Shown here piece after piece: positions 52,087 through 59,243 of a DNA stretch of 63,449 bases (its first letter is position 1; each line of letters starts with the position of its first letter). The position numbers and the translations under genes are program-made. The stretch covers positions 1 through 63,449 of the forward strand of contig JASLID010000027.1 of NCBI GenBank assembly GCA_030153045.1, in the 5' to 3' direction. Under the pieces are notes generated by a model. The model was not told the DNA's origin, did no database searches, and saw only the letters and a list, made by a program, of their open reading frames with translations. The stretch comes from Flavobacterium sp. GTDB taxonomy: Bacteria > Bacteroidota > Bacteroidia > Flavobacteriales > Flavobacteriaceae.

Positions 52087-53067
52087 TTATTGAATTGCAT
52101 TGATAGCCGCTACGAGTTGTGCTTCAGTTCCTAAAACAGTATCTCCAAGTGAAAAAGTGTAAGTGGCATTGGCAGTTGTAGTAACTCCTTTGATTCCGTA
52201 TCTAAATTGACCGTTTTCTTCAGTGACAAATATGATATGACAAGCTAGTCCAACAGGAATTTGACCGTAGTGTTCACTAAACAATCCAGCTGCGGTATAA
52301 GTGTCCATTTTGGCTAAAGCGTTTTGACCTTCTCCATCATAAGATAAGTAAATCGCGCTGTTGTCAAAATCATAACCAGCAGGAGCATCAACTAGAATAG
52401 TTGTTTTTGGCCTTGGATCGCTGTAAAATTTATCCACATTGGTCCATCCAAAGTTTCCAAAAGACACATAATAATTTGAGCCACCGCCTGTACCGCCTTG
52501 ACCTACATCAATACCACCTTGGTCATTTTTTCTCCATTCTAAATCGCCATCTGCATCGATAACCCCCGTAAATAAATCCATGTCAAGGTCGGCACCACCA
52601 GTTAAACTCGTTGGAACTTCCAGCATCACATTACAGGTTGTGGCTAATTGTTGTCCGTTTTTGGTCGCATTGATATAGAATTCACCACCTGAGATAAGCA
52701 ACTCTAAATTTCCATTGCCCATTCTTCCAGAAGTAGGTTTGTTAGTCACCAGCATTTGTCCTTTGTCGAATACTTCAATGAATTTTACATCTACATTTCC
52801 GGTTACTGGATTTCCGTTTAAAGTCAAACAGTTTCCGTTAATGGTGATTTTCACTCCTTTGGCTGAAGTAAAAGTAGCGTTTCCGTTTTCTGCTACCATG
52901 GTGAAGTTTTGCGTTAAATGTTCTAAAGCTTCTTCGCTTAATGCTCTGTATTCTTGAGCTGATGGTGGCATTTGGATAACATCTTCTACGATGTCATCAC
53001 TATTACAACTTACCATTGTGATTATTCCGATGAATAAAAGTCCGATTGTTTTAAAATTTCTTTTCAT
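52087..53067 (-). CDS. lipoprotein of unknown function, first gene of the CHAT operon
   Basis: 326 residues. A lipobox (ITMVSC, Cys21) is followed by an acidic NSDD stretch. The rest is mostly beta-structure with two similar halves: KGVKITINGNCLTLNGNPVTG with VDVKFIEVFDKGQML, and a later portion with YDFDNSAIYLSYDGEGQNAL. No catalytic motif was recognised. It heads a minus-strand unit with the PKD and TPR-CHAT genes and is divergent from the sigma factor gene (115-bp gap), so it may be a product of that sigma factor's regulon. This is inferred from position. Confidence 0.72.
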   Translation of the reverse strand: MKRNFKTIGLLFIGIITMVSCNSDDIVEDVIQMPPSAQEYRALSEEALEHLTQNFTMVAENGNATFTSAKGVKITINGNCLTLNGNPVTGNVDVKFIEVFDKGQMLVTNKPTSGRMGNGNLELLISGGEFYINATKNGQQLATTCNVMLEVPTSLTGGADLDMDLFTGVIDADGDLEWRKNDQGGIDVGQGGTGGGSNYYVSFGNFGWTNVDKFYSDPRPKTTILVDAPAGYDFDNSAIYLSYDGEGQNALAKMDTYTAAGLFSEHYGQIPVGLACHIIFVTEENGQFRYGIKGVTTTANATYTFSLGDTVLGTEAQLVAAINAIQ

Positions 53068-53182
53068 GATTTCTAATTTTATGTGTTGTTTATTATTGTT
53101 TTATACTCTTATATCAATATGAAGTTGAACTTGTTACCCTATTGTTTTAATTTTTTTTACTTTAGCACTAAATAGTGGACTT

Positions 53183-53764
53183 ATGACCGGAAAAAATATT
53201 CATGCTGACCAAATATATATCGACGGATTACTCCAAAATAATTCCAGTGTGATACAAGCTATTTATAAGAAGTTTGTGCCCAAAGTCAAAAATTACATTC
53301 GGATGAATAGTGGCGATGATGATGACGCGCAAGACGTTATTCAGGAAGTATTAATTGCGATGTACAACCAAGCGAAAATCAATGGGCTGCAACTCACTTG
53401 CCCTTTTGATGCTTATTTTTTCCTGCTGTGTAAAAGACGCTGGTTAAATGAATTGAAGAGATCACCAAATAAGAAGGTAACAATTTCAGACGATACAGTA
53501 TCTATAGATGAATCCGTTCAGGAAATGGTGTCTCAAACCGAAGTATTTGATGAAAAACAGTCATTATTTGATGAAATGTTTCAAAAATTGGGGGAAAAAT
53601 GCCAAGAGTTACTTAAACTAAGTTTTGTTACTAAAACGATGGAAGAAGTAGCTGAAAAACTGAACGTAACTTACGGTTATGTGAGAAAGAAAAAATCAAT
53701 TTGCACAGGCCAGTTGACCGAAATGATTCAACAATCGAACAGATACAAATCGCTAAAAAACTAA
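53183..53764 (+). CDS. sigma-70 family (ECF-like) RNA polymerase sigma factor
   Basis: 193 residues. Region 2 (about 25-95) reads IQAIYKKFVPKVKNYIRMNS, DDAQDVIQEVLIAMYN and the helix FDAYFFLLCKRRWLNELKR. Region 4 (about 138-180) has CQELLKLSFVTKTMEEVAEKL and the turn NVTYGYVRKKKS. Regions 1 and 3 are absent, as in ECF sigma factors. It recruits RNA polymerase to a small set of promoters. The gene 4 bp downstream encodes a membrane protein that looks like its anti-sigma partner, and the lipoprotein-PKD-CHAT unit is divergent from it. Confidence 0.9.
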   Translation: MTGKNIHADQIYIDGLLQNNSSVIQAIYKKFVPKVKNYIRMNSGDDDDAQDVIQEVLIAMYNQAKINGLQLTCPFDAYFFLLCKRRWLNELKRSPNKKVTISDDTVSIDESVQEMVSQTEVFDEKQSLFDEMFQKLGEKCQELLKLSFVTKTMEEVAEKLNVTYGYVRKKKSICTGQLTEMIQQSNRYKSLKN

Positions 53765-53768
53765 CGCC

Positions 53769-54497
53769 ATGAACGAAGAATTATACATAGGCTTTGAGAA
53801 TTATCTCAACAATGAAATGCTGCCTGAAGAGCGATTAGAATTTGAACAAAAGCTTCAAAATGATGTTGAATTTAGAGAAAGCTTTCATTTGTATAAAGAA
53901 GCTACACAATTTTTAGGAACAAAATTTTCGAAAGAAAACACTGATTTTAAAGAAAATCTGAAATCTATTGCTGACGAATATTTTAACGAAAATCAAGACC
54001 AAAAGCGAAAAGTAATTGCATTCAAACCATGGCAGTATGCTATTGCAGCTTCCTTAATCCTGTTTATGGGGACTTGGTTTTTTATGCAAAATTCAACTCC
54101 AGAATATGGTGATTACAACCAACACGAATCTGCTTATTTTACAGAGCGTGGAGCCGGTGATGATGTGAATTTGAAAATGGCGCAAGATTTTTTTAATGCC
54201 AAAGAGTATAAAAGTGCAGTTTTGGCTTTCGAAAAAGTGGAAAATATTAAAAATCCGGAATTACAGTATTTCTATGCTATTGCTTTGATCGAAATCAATG
54301 ATTTTTCAAAAGCAGGAGTGTTTTTAAACCATATTAAAAATGGAAATTCGGTATATAAAGACAAGGCCATTTGGTATTTGGCGCTTTCTAATTTGAAACA
54401 AAATAAAATTTCAGAGTGTATGTCATTGCTGAAACAAATTCCACAAGAATCGGAAGATTTTGAAAAAGCACAGGAATTATTAAATGATTTGGAATGA
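53769..54497 (+). CDS. single-pass membrane protein with periplasmic TPRs, probable anti-sigma factor
   Basis: 242 residues. A cytoplasmic N-terminal helical part (1-84; ENYLNNEMLPEERLEFEQ) resembles the start of anti-sigma factors seen beside ECF genes. One membrane helix (about 88-106) is followed by periplasmic TPR-like repeats (about 135-240; NAKEYKSAVLAFEKVENIKN). It is 4 bp after the sigma gene, hence coupled. The cytosolic part would hold the sigma factor and the TPRs would take up an envelope signal. A classical zinc-binding HxxxCxxC anti-sigma motif is absent, so the role rests on context and layout. Confidence 0.72.
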   Translation: MNEELYIGFENYLNNEMLPEERLEFEQKLQNDVEFRESFHLYKEATQFLGTKFSKENTDFKENLKSIADEYFNENQDQKRKVIAFKPWQYAIAASLILFMGTWFFMQNSTPEYGDYNQHESAYFTERGAGDDVNLKMAQDFFNAKEYKSAVLAFEKVENIKNPELQYFYAIALIEINDFSKAGVFLNHIKNGNSVYKDKAIWYLALSNLKQNKISECMSLLKQIPQESEDFEKAQELLNDLE

Positions 54498-54581
54498 TTT
54501 CTTAAAATCTAAGCAGAACTCCCGCAAAAACCAATACAATAATTGTATTTTTGCTGTTCGAAATCCGCACTTTATAACTCC

Positions 54582-55349
54582 ATGATTTTAACCGATACAC
54601 ATACCCATTTATACTCGTCAGAATTCCAAGACGATAGAGATGAAATGATTCAAAATGCCATTTCAAAAGGTGTTTCAAGATTTTTTATACCTTCTATAGA
54701 CTCAAGTTATACACAAAAGATGTATGATTTAGAAACAAAATATCCTGAGAATATCTTCCTCATGATGGGTTTGCATCCTTGCTATGTGAAAGAGAATTAT
54801 GAAGAAGAGTTAAATCATGTTGAAGCAGAATTGGCTAAAAGAAAATTTGCTGCTATTGGTGAAATTGGAATCGACTTGTATTGGGATAAAACAACATTAG
54901 ATATTCAAAAAATAGCTTTTCAACGTCAAATTCAATGGGCCAAAAAATACAAATTGCCCATAAATATACACTGTCGTGATGCTTTTGATGAGATTTTTGA
55001 AGTGTTAGAATTAGAAAAAGGAAAAAACTTGTTTGGAATTTTTCATTGTTTTTCTGGAAATTATGAGCAAGCATTACAAGCCATTTCGTATAATATGAAA
55101 TTAGGGATTGGTGGCGTTGTGACTTTTAAAAATGGTAAAATTGATCAGTTTTTAAATCAAATTGATATTAAACATATTGTTCTAGAAACCGATTCGCCTT
55201 ATTTAGCGCCAGCTCCATACCGAGGAAAGCGAAATGAAAGCAGTTATGTGACGTTGGTAGCTCAAAAATTAGCTGAAATTTATGGTATTTCGGTATCGGA
55301 AGTTGCCCGAATTACCACGGAAAATTCAAAAGCCATATTTGGAATGTAA
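54582..55349 (+). CDS. TatD-family metal-dependent hydrolase (DNase)
   Basis: 255 residues from ATG 54582. A TIM-barrel hydrolase with metal ligands in DTHTHLYSSEF, the conserved Glu in IGEIGIDLYWD, His in INIHCRDAFDE and GIFHCFSG, and Asp in LETDSPYLAP. TatD proteins are 3'-5' DNases or phosphodiesterases linked to DNA repair and D-aminoacyl chemistry. An upstream TTG at 54543 gives a poor N-terminus, and a TATTTTTG box (54546-54553) lies between the two, supporting the later start. Confidence 0.93.
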   Translation: MILTDTHTHLYSSEFQDDRDEMIQNAISKGVSRFFIPSIDSSYTQKMYDLETKYPENIFLMMGLHPCYVKENYEEELNHVEAELAKRKFAAIGEIGIDLYWDKTTLDIQKIAFQRQIQWAKKYKLPINIHCRDAFDEIFEVLELEKGKNLFGIFHCFSGNYEQALQAISYNMKLGIGGVVTFKNGKIDQFLNQIDIKHIVLETDSPYLAPAPYRGKRNESSYVTLVAQKLAEIYGISVSEVARITTENSKAIFGM

Positions 55350-55410
55350 ACTTACCTTAACTTAAGATTGAAAAAAAATTCGTTCATTTGTGACAAATAA
55401 TTATCCTGAA

Positions 55411-56547
55411 ATGCCAAAATTTGATGCCATTAGACCTTATTATGATGCAGAAGTAAATCAGGCTTTGCAAAACGCCATCAATCATCCTATTCTAAAAGCG
55501 ATGATGAGTTTTACTTTTCCAGGAGTTGACGAAGAAGTTTGGAAAACGCAACTCAAAAAAACACATTCTATAAGGGATTTTCAGTGCAATTTTATATATG
55601 AAGCCATTCAAAAAGTGCTTCAAAAAAGTTCTGATGGATTAACTACTTCTGGATTCGAAAAGCTAGAGCCAAACACTTCGTACCTTTTTATATCCAATCA
55701 TAGAGATATCATATTAGATACTTCTTTGCTGAATATCGCTTTGTTTGACCATGGTTTAGTGATGACCGCTTCGGCCATTGGAGATAATTTGGTCAAAAAA
55801 GATTTTCTAAAGTCTTTGTCCAGATTAAATAGAAATTTTGTGGTGCAGCGTGGTTTGCCTCCTCGCGAACTATTAAAAAGTTCTCACTTAATGTCTGAAT
55901 ATATCGAACAGTTATTATTAAGAGAAAACCGTTCGGTTTGGATTGCACAACGTGAAGGAAGAACGAAAGATGGGAATGATGCAACACATTCAGGTGTTTT
56001 AAAAATGCTTGGTATGACGGCTGGAAATAGAAATGTAATCGATTATTTTAAAGAGATTAAAATTGTTCCGGTTTCCATTTCCTATGAATATGACCCAACT
56101 GATGCGTTAAAAATGCCGCAATTAATGGCTGAAGCCAATCAAGAAACGTATGTGAAAGGCTCTAACGAGGATTTTAATAATATCGTTGGTGGTATTATTG
56201 GTCAAAAAAGAGGAATCCATATTCATGTGGGTGATATTTTAGACTCTGAATTAGATGTAATTAAAGCTGAAAATTCAAATTCGAGTAAACAAATTCAAGC
56301 CTTAACTCAAGTTATAGACGAATCTATATTAAAGTCATACAAGCTGTGGCCAACTAATTTTATCGCGTATGATGTTTTGTATAAAACAGATAAATTCGCT
56401 AATCGATACACAGAACAAGAAAAATCTCTTTTCGCCCGTCGTTTAGAAATGCGTATTGATGGTAAAAACGACCAGATGAAAGAAAGCTTCTTGGCGATGT
56501 ATGCCAATCCTGTGGTCAATAAAATGAAATTCTATGACACCATCTAA
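55411..56547 (+). CDS. 1-acyl-sn-glycerol-3-phosphate acyltransferase-like (PlsC family)
   Basis: 378 residues from ATG 55411 (a GTG at 55390 in the same frame would add seven). The acyltransferase motif NHRDIILDTSLLN (about residues 95-107) carries His plus Asp, and the substrate-binding block is WIAQREGRTKDGND with the conserved Glu-Gly. The length and the extra C-terminal region match the Bacteroidota group of PlsC relatives rather than the short E. coli enzyme. It should transfer acyl chains to glycerophosphate lipids at the membrane. The downstream asparaginase gene overlaps its end by 14 bp. Confidence 0.85.
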   Translation: MPKFDAIRPYYDAEVNQALQNAINHPILKAMMSFTFPGVDEEVWKTQLKKTHSIRDFQCNFIYEAIQKVLQKSSDGLTTSGFEKLEPNTSYLFISNHRDIILDTSLLNIALFDHGLVMTASAIGDNLVKKDFLKSLSRLNRNFVVQRGLPPRELLKSSHLMSEYIEQLLLRENRSVWIAQREGRTKDGNDATHSGVLKMLGMTAGNRNVIDYFKEIKIVPVSISYEYDPTDALKMPQLMAEANQETYVKGSNEDFNNIVGGIIGQKRGIHIHVGDILDSELDVIKAENSNSSKQIQALTQVIDESILKSYKLWPTNFIAYDVLYKTDKFANRYTEQEKSLFARRLEMRIDGKNDQMKESFLAMYANPVVNKMKFYDTI

Positions 56548-57562
56548 AGCAAATATTCTTCTTATCTATACAGGTGGAACCATTGGAATGGTCAAAGATT
56601 TTGAAACAGGTGTTTTAAAAGCATTCAATTTCAATAAACTACTTAAAAATATTCCCGAATTAAAACTGCTGGATTGTAATATTGCCACTGTTTCTTTTGA
56701 AAAGCCCATCGATTCATCGAATATGAATATTCAGGAATGGGTCAAAATGGCCAATATTATTAAAGAGAATTATGACAAGTACGACGGATTTGTAGTTTTA
56801 CACGGTTCAGATACCATGTCGTATTCGGCTTCGGCATTGAGTTTTATGCTAGAGAATTTAGCAAAACCAGTCGTGTTTACAGGTTCACAATTGCCAATAG
56901 GTGACTTGCGAACCGATGCCAAAGAAAATTTAATTACAGCGATTCAAGTCGCTTCATTGCAACATAAAGACAAGCCTATTATTACCGAAGTTTGTTTGTA
57001 TTTCGAATACAAATTATATCGTGGAAATAGAACTACAAAAATTAGTGCCGAACATTTTAATGCTTTTACATCTCCTAATTTCTCTTGTTTAGCCGAATCA
57101 GGCGTGCATCTTAAAGTAAATGAAGATGTATTAGTGAAGCCTACTTTAAAGAAATTGGACGTTCACACTGCGTTTGATGATAATGTGGCGATAGTAAAAA
57201 TATTTCCAGGGATGAATACAATGGTTTTGCAAACTATTTTATCCATGTCTGGATTAAAAGGAATTGTTTTGGAAACCTATGGTTCTGGAAATGCTTCAAC
57301 AGAAGATTGGTTTGTCAATGCATTGCAAGAAGCCATTCAAAAAGGAATATATATTATTAATGTAACACAATGTTCTGGAGGAAGTGTTAACATGGGGCAG
57401 TATGAAACCAGTTCGCAACTCAAGAAAATTGGTGTTATTTCTGGTAAAGACATTACAACCGAAGCGGCTATTGCAAAACTGATGTATTTATTAGGTCAAA
57501 ATGTAGCGCCGTCTGTTTTTAAGACTATTTTTGAAACTCCACTTCGAGGAGAAATGAATTAA
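56534..57562 (+). CDS. type I (cytoplasmic) L-asparaginase
   Basis: 342 residues. The first catalytic Thr is in LIYTGGTIGMV (about 9-19) and the second motif is VVLHGSDTMSYSA, with the usual Lys in KPVVFTGSQLPIGDLRTDAKEN. No signal peptide is present, so it is the cytoplasmic AnsA type that turns asparagine into aspartate and ammonia. It overlaps the acyltransferase gene by 14 bp and is cotranscribed with it, with no obvious pathway link. Confidence 0.93.
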   Translation: MTPSKANILLIYTGGTIGMVKDFETGVLKAFNFNKLLKNIPELKLLDCNIATVSFEKPIDSSNMNIQEWVKMANIIKENYDKYDGFVVLHGSDTMSYSASALSFMLENLAKPVVFTGSQLPIGDLRTDAKENLITAIQVASLQHKDKPIITEVCLYFEYKLYRGNRTTKISAEHFNAFTSPNFSCLAESGVHLKVNEDVLVKPTLKKLDVHTAFDDNVAIVKIFPGMNTMVLQTILSMSGLKGIVLETYGSGNASTEDWFVNALQEAIQKGIYIINVTQCSGGSVNMGQYETSSQLKKIGVISGKDITTEAAIAKLMYLLGQNVAPSVFKTIFETPLRGEMN

Positions 57563-57605
57563 TTTCAAAAGTTAAAGTTTTTATTCTTTTATTTGCAGAA
57601 TAATT

Positions 57606-57692
57606 AGAGGGGTGTCCGAGTGGTTGAAGGAGCAAGCCTGGAAAGCTTGTATATGGGTAACTGTATCGTGGGTTCGAATCCCATCTCCTCTG
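57606..57692 (+). tRNA. tRNA-Ser(GGA)
   Basis: 87 bases. The acceptor arm AGAGGGG (57606-57612) pairs with CTCCTCT (57685-57691) with one G-U pair. The anticodon stem is CAAGC/GCTTG with loop CTGGAAA, giving anticodon GGA. A long variable arm (ATATGGGTAACTGTAT) and the T arm GTGGG-TTCGAAT-CCCAT confirm a class II serine tRNA. The discriminator is G57692 and CCA is not encoded. It reads UCC and UCU codons. Confidence 0.95.
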
Positions 57693-57697
57693 CAAAG

Positions 57698-57727
57698 AAA
57701 AGCCGAAACGAAAGTTTCGGCTTTTTT
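57698..57727 (+). terminator. terminator of tRNA-Ser
   Basis: AAAAGCCGAAAC (57698-57709) pairs perfectly with GTTTCGGCTTTT (57714-57725) around a GAAA loop, starting 6 bases after the tRNA. Confidence 0.92.
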
Positions 57728-57778
57728 ATTTCTCCAAAACGAGTTGAAAGTTTATTTTCATAATCGTTTTGGAGAAAT
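57728..57778. repeat. 15-bp perfect inverted repeat
   Basis: ATTTCTCCAAAACGA (57728-57742) and TCGTTTTGGAGAAAT (57764-57778) are exact complements around a 21-base loop. It lies between the tRNA terminator and the decayed tRNA copy and is not inside a recognised gene. Confidence 0.8.
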
Positions 57779-57849
57779 AAAAAATGTGGCTTTGCAAAAG
57801 TCGCTGGCTTTTCTTTGTGTTTTTATTTCTTTTAGGGATGAACGAAGTT

Positions 57850-57867
57850 AATCTCATCTTCTCTGCA
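57850..57867 (+). repeat. decayed direct repeat of the tRNA-Ser 3' end
   Basis: Eighteen bases match 57677-57694 (tRNA T-arm and acceptor end) at 16 positions. Like the true tRNA, it is followed directly by a GTCCGAAAC/GTTTCGGAC hairpin that resembles the tRNA terminator. It could be the trace of a duplication or of a lost integrated element. Confidence 0.6.
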
Positions 57868-57870
57868 TAA

Positions 57871-57904
57871 AAAAAAGTCCGAAACAATGTTTCGGACTTT
57901 TTTT
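57871..57904. terminator. bidirectional terminator
   Basis: GTCCGAAAC (57877-57885) pairs with GTTTCGGAC (57889-57897) around AAT, with A- and T-runs on the sides. It ends the lipoprotein gene on the minus strand and resembles the tRNA terminator in sequence. Confidence 0.85.
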
Positions 57905-58559
57905 ATTCTTTCTTAGGTAACGGTGAGCCAACTGCTACGCCGCAAACATGACCTTCTTGTCCATGAGGCGGATTCATACCTGGGGCTGTCGCTACAGCTG
58001 GAGTCAATAATGCGGGTGGCGTGCTTGTTCCTCCTTCTGTTGTAGTTACAGTGTTGTTTGTTGGTGCTGGTGTGATTTGTGCAGTAGCGTTTTGTGTTTG
58101 AGTTGCTTGTGGCTTAGAATTTAATGGAGCGCCTACAGCAATGCCGCATTGATGACCTGGTTGGCCATGAGGAGGATTCATTCCTTTCGCAGTGGTTACT
58201 GGTTTGGCAACATTTGCTACAGCATTCATTGTTGGCTGAATGGTTTGTGTAGTGGTTGGCTGAGCAGTCGTTTTATTTCCTGTTGAATTCAATGGCGCAC
58301 CAACTGGAATGCCACATTGGTGTCCAGGTTGTCCATGGGCAGGGTTTGTGCCTGCTGTACTTGAAGTCACAGTAGCTTGATTTTGTGTTGTTTGGTTTTG
58401 AGGTTGAGCTGTGACAGCAGTTGGAGCAGGAGTGTTGTTGTTTTTTGCATCCTCAGCTCTTATTGCAGTAGAGTCATCTTGTGGTTTTAATTCTTCCTTA
58501 CATGAAGTAAGATATAAACCGGCTACAGCCAGTAAACTAAAAAATGGTTTTGCGTTCAT
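57903..58559 (-). CDS. lipoprotein with three HGQPGHxCG repeats
   Basis: 218 residues. A lipobox (LYLTSC, Cys20) starts the mature protein. Three repeats follow, each about 20 residues: NPAHGQPGHQCGIPVGAPL, NPPHGQPGHQCGIAVGAPL and NPPHGQEGHVCGVAVGSPL, separated by 40-60-residue Thr/Gln/Asn/Pro-rich linkers. Each repeat holds two His and one Cys in a fixed HGQ-x-GH-x-CG array that could bind metal or haem. The linkers look disordered. It is surface or periplasmic by lipidation. I know this motif as recurrent in Flavobacteriia but not as a characterised family. Confidence 0.75.
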   Translation of the reverse strand: MNAKPFFSLLAVAGLYLTSCKEELKPQDDSTAIRAEDAKNNNTPAPTAVTAQPQNQTTQNQATVTSSTAGTNPAHGQPGHQCGIPVGAPLNSTGNKTTAQPTTTQTIQPTMNAVANVAKPVTTAKGMNPPHGQPGHQCGIAVGAPLNSKPQATQTQNATAQITPAPTNNTVTTTEGGTSTPPALLTPAVATAPGMNPPHGQEGHVCGVAVGSPLPKKE

Positions 58560-58636
58560 TTTGAATTTTTATGAACTCAAATATAATTTTTTTTACCAAG
58601 TTTTAATAATCTAGGATGTTAAATAATCCATAATGA

Positions 58637-59008
58637 CTATTTATTCGGCTTTATTAAAAACGAATTGGGGTATTTCTTTTTTAATTCTTGTAGTTTTTTT
58701 TCTGCTTCAATCCTAGTTTTAAAATTTCCAACCCAAACTTTATATATAGGGGTATGGAATACAATTGTAGCATCAATATTTTTATTGTTTTTTCTAAATT
58801 CGAGCAATGCTTTCTTGCTAGTTTCACTATCCCCTGTGAAAACTTGGATTTTAAATCGGTCGTTTATGGTAATGGAACTATTTATTTTTCTTTTTTCATT
58901 TAACAATTGTTCGAATCTTGGGTCTTGAGAAATGGCGTTTTTGTTTTCTTGCGAAAAACAAGTAGTCGACATAAAAAAGTATAAAAAGCTAATAATTAAG
59001 TATTTCAT
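58637..59008 (-). CDS. secreted SPOR-domain protein
   Basis: 123 residues from ATG 59008 (MKYLIISFLYFFMSTTCFSQ signal peptide); the frame is open to 59017 but the extra residues are not needed. The C-terminal 75 residues form a SPOR domain: RFKIQVFTGDSETSKKALLEF, TIVFHTPIYKVWVGNFKTR, AEKKLQELKKKYPNSFLIK. SPOR domains bind denuded peptidoglycan, often at division sites. It is a single gene with TACTTTTG (minus strand 59052-59045) as a likely -7 element, and it lies divergently beside the alternative complex III locus. Confidence 0.87.
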   Translation of the reverse strand: MKYLIISFLYFFMSTTCFSQENKNAISQDPRFEQLLNEKRKINSSITINDRFKIQVFTGDSETSKKALLEFRKNNKNIDATIVFHTPIYKVWVGNFKTRIEAEKKLQELKKKYPNSFLIKPNK

Positions 59009-59128
59009 ATTTGTCAAAAATAGGATTAAGAAAGTTATTTAGTACAAAAGTACATTTTATGAATGTCTAACAATTCAAAAATATTATTTAGAATAAATAT
59101 AAATTAATAATTAAGATATATTTAAGGT

Positions 59129-59158
59129 TTTGAGAATAGCTCATAAGTCGTATTTTTG
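59129..59158 (+). promoter_or_regulatory. promoter of the alternative complex III operon
   Basis: TTTG (59129-59132), an 18-bp spacer and TATTTTTG (59151-59158) match the Bacteroidota promoter, 86 bp before the ActA start, leaving a long leader. Confidence 0.75.
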
Positions 59159-59243
59159 TCGGAGTTTTTTAAATGGCAAATTGTATTTCCGCTGAAATAT
59201 GTAGTAAATACTGTGCCAAACTTAGATGATAATCATTTAACAT

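Noticed and set aside
57612..57851. 79-codon plus-strand frame starting MSEWLKEQAW
   Set aside because: Its first part is the tRNA-Ser read as protein and it runs through the terminator and the inverted repeat. This is a well-known false ORF over serine tRNAs.
57784..57870. 28-residue hydrophobic frame (MWLCKSRWLFFVF...)
   Set aside because: It lies in the spacer between tRNA and its decayed copy and ends in the copied tRNA sequence; no promoter or conservation can be shown, so it is probably chance.
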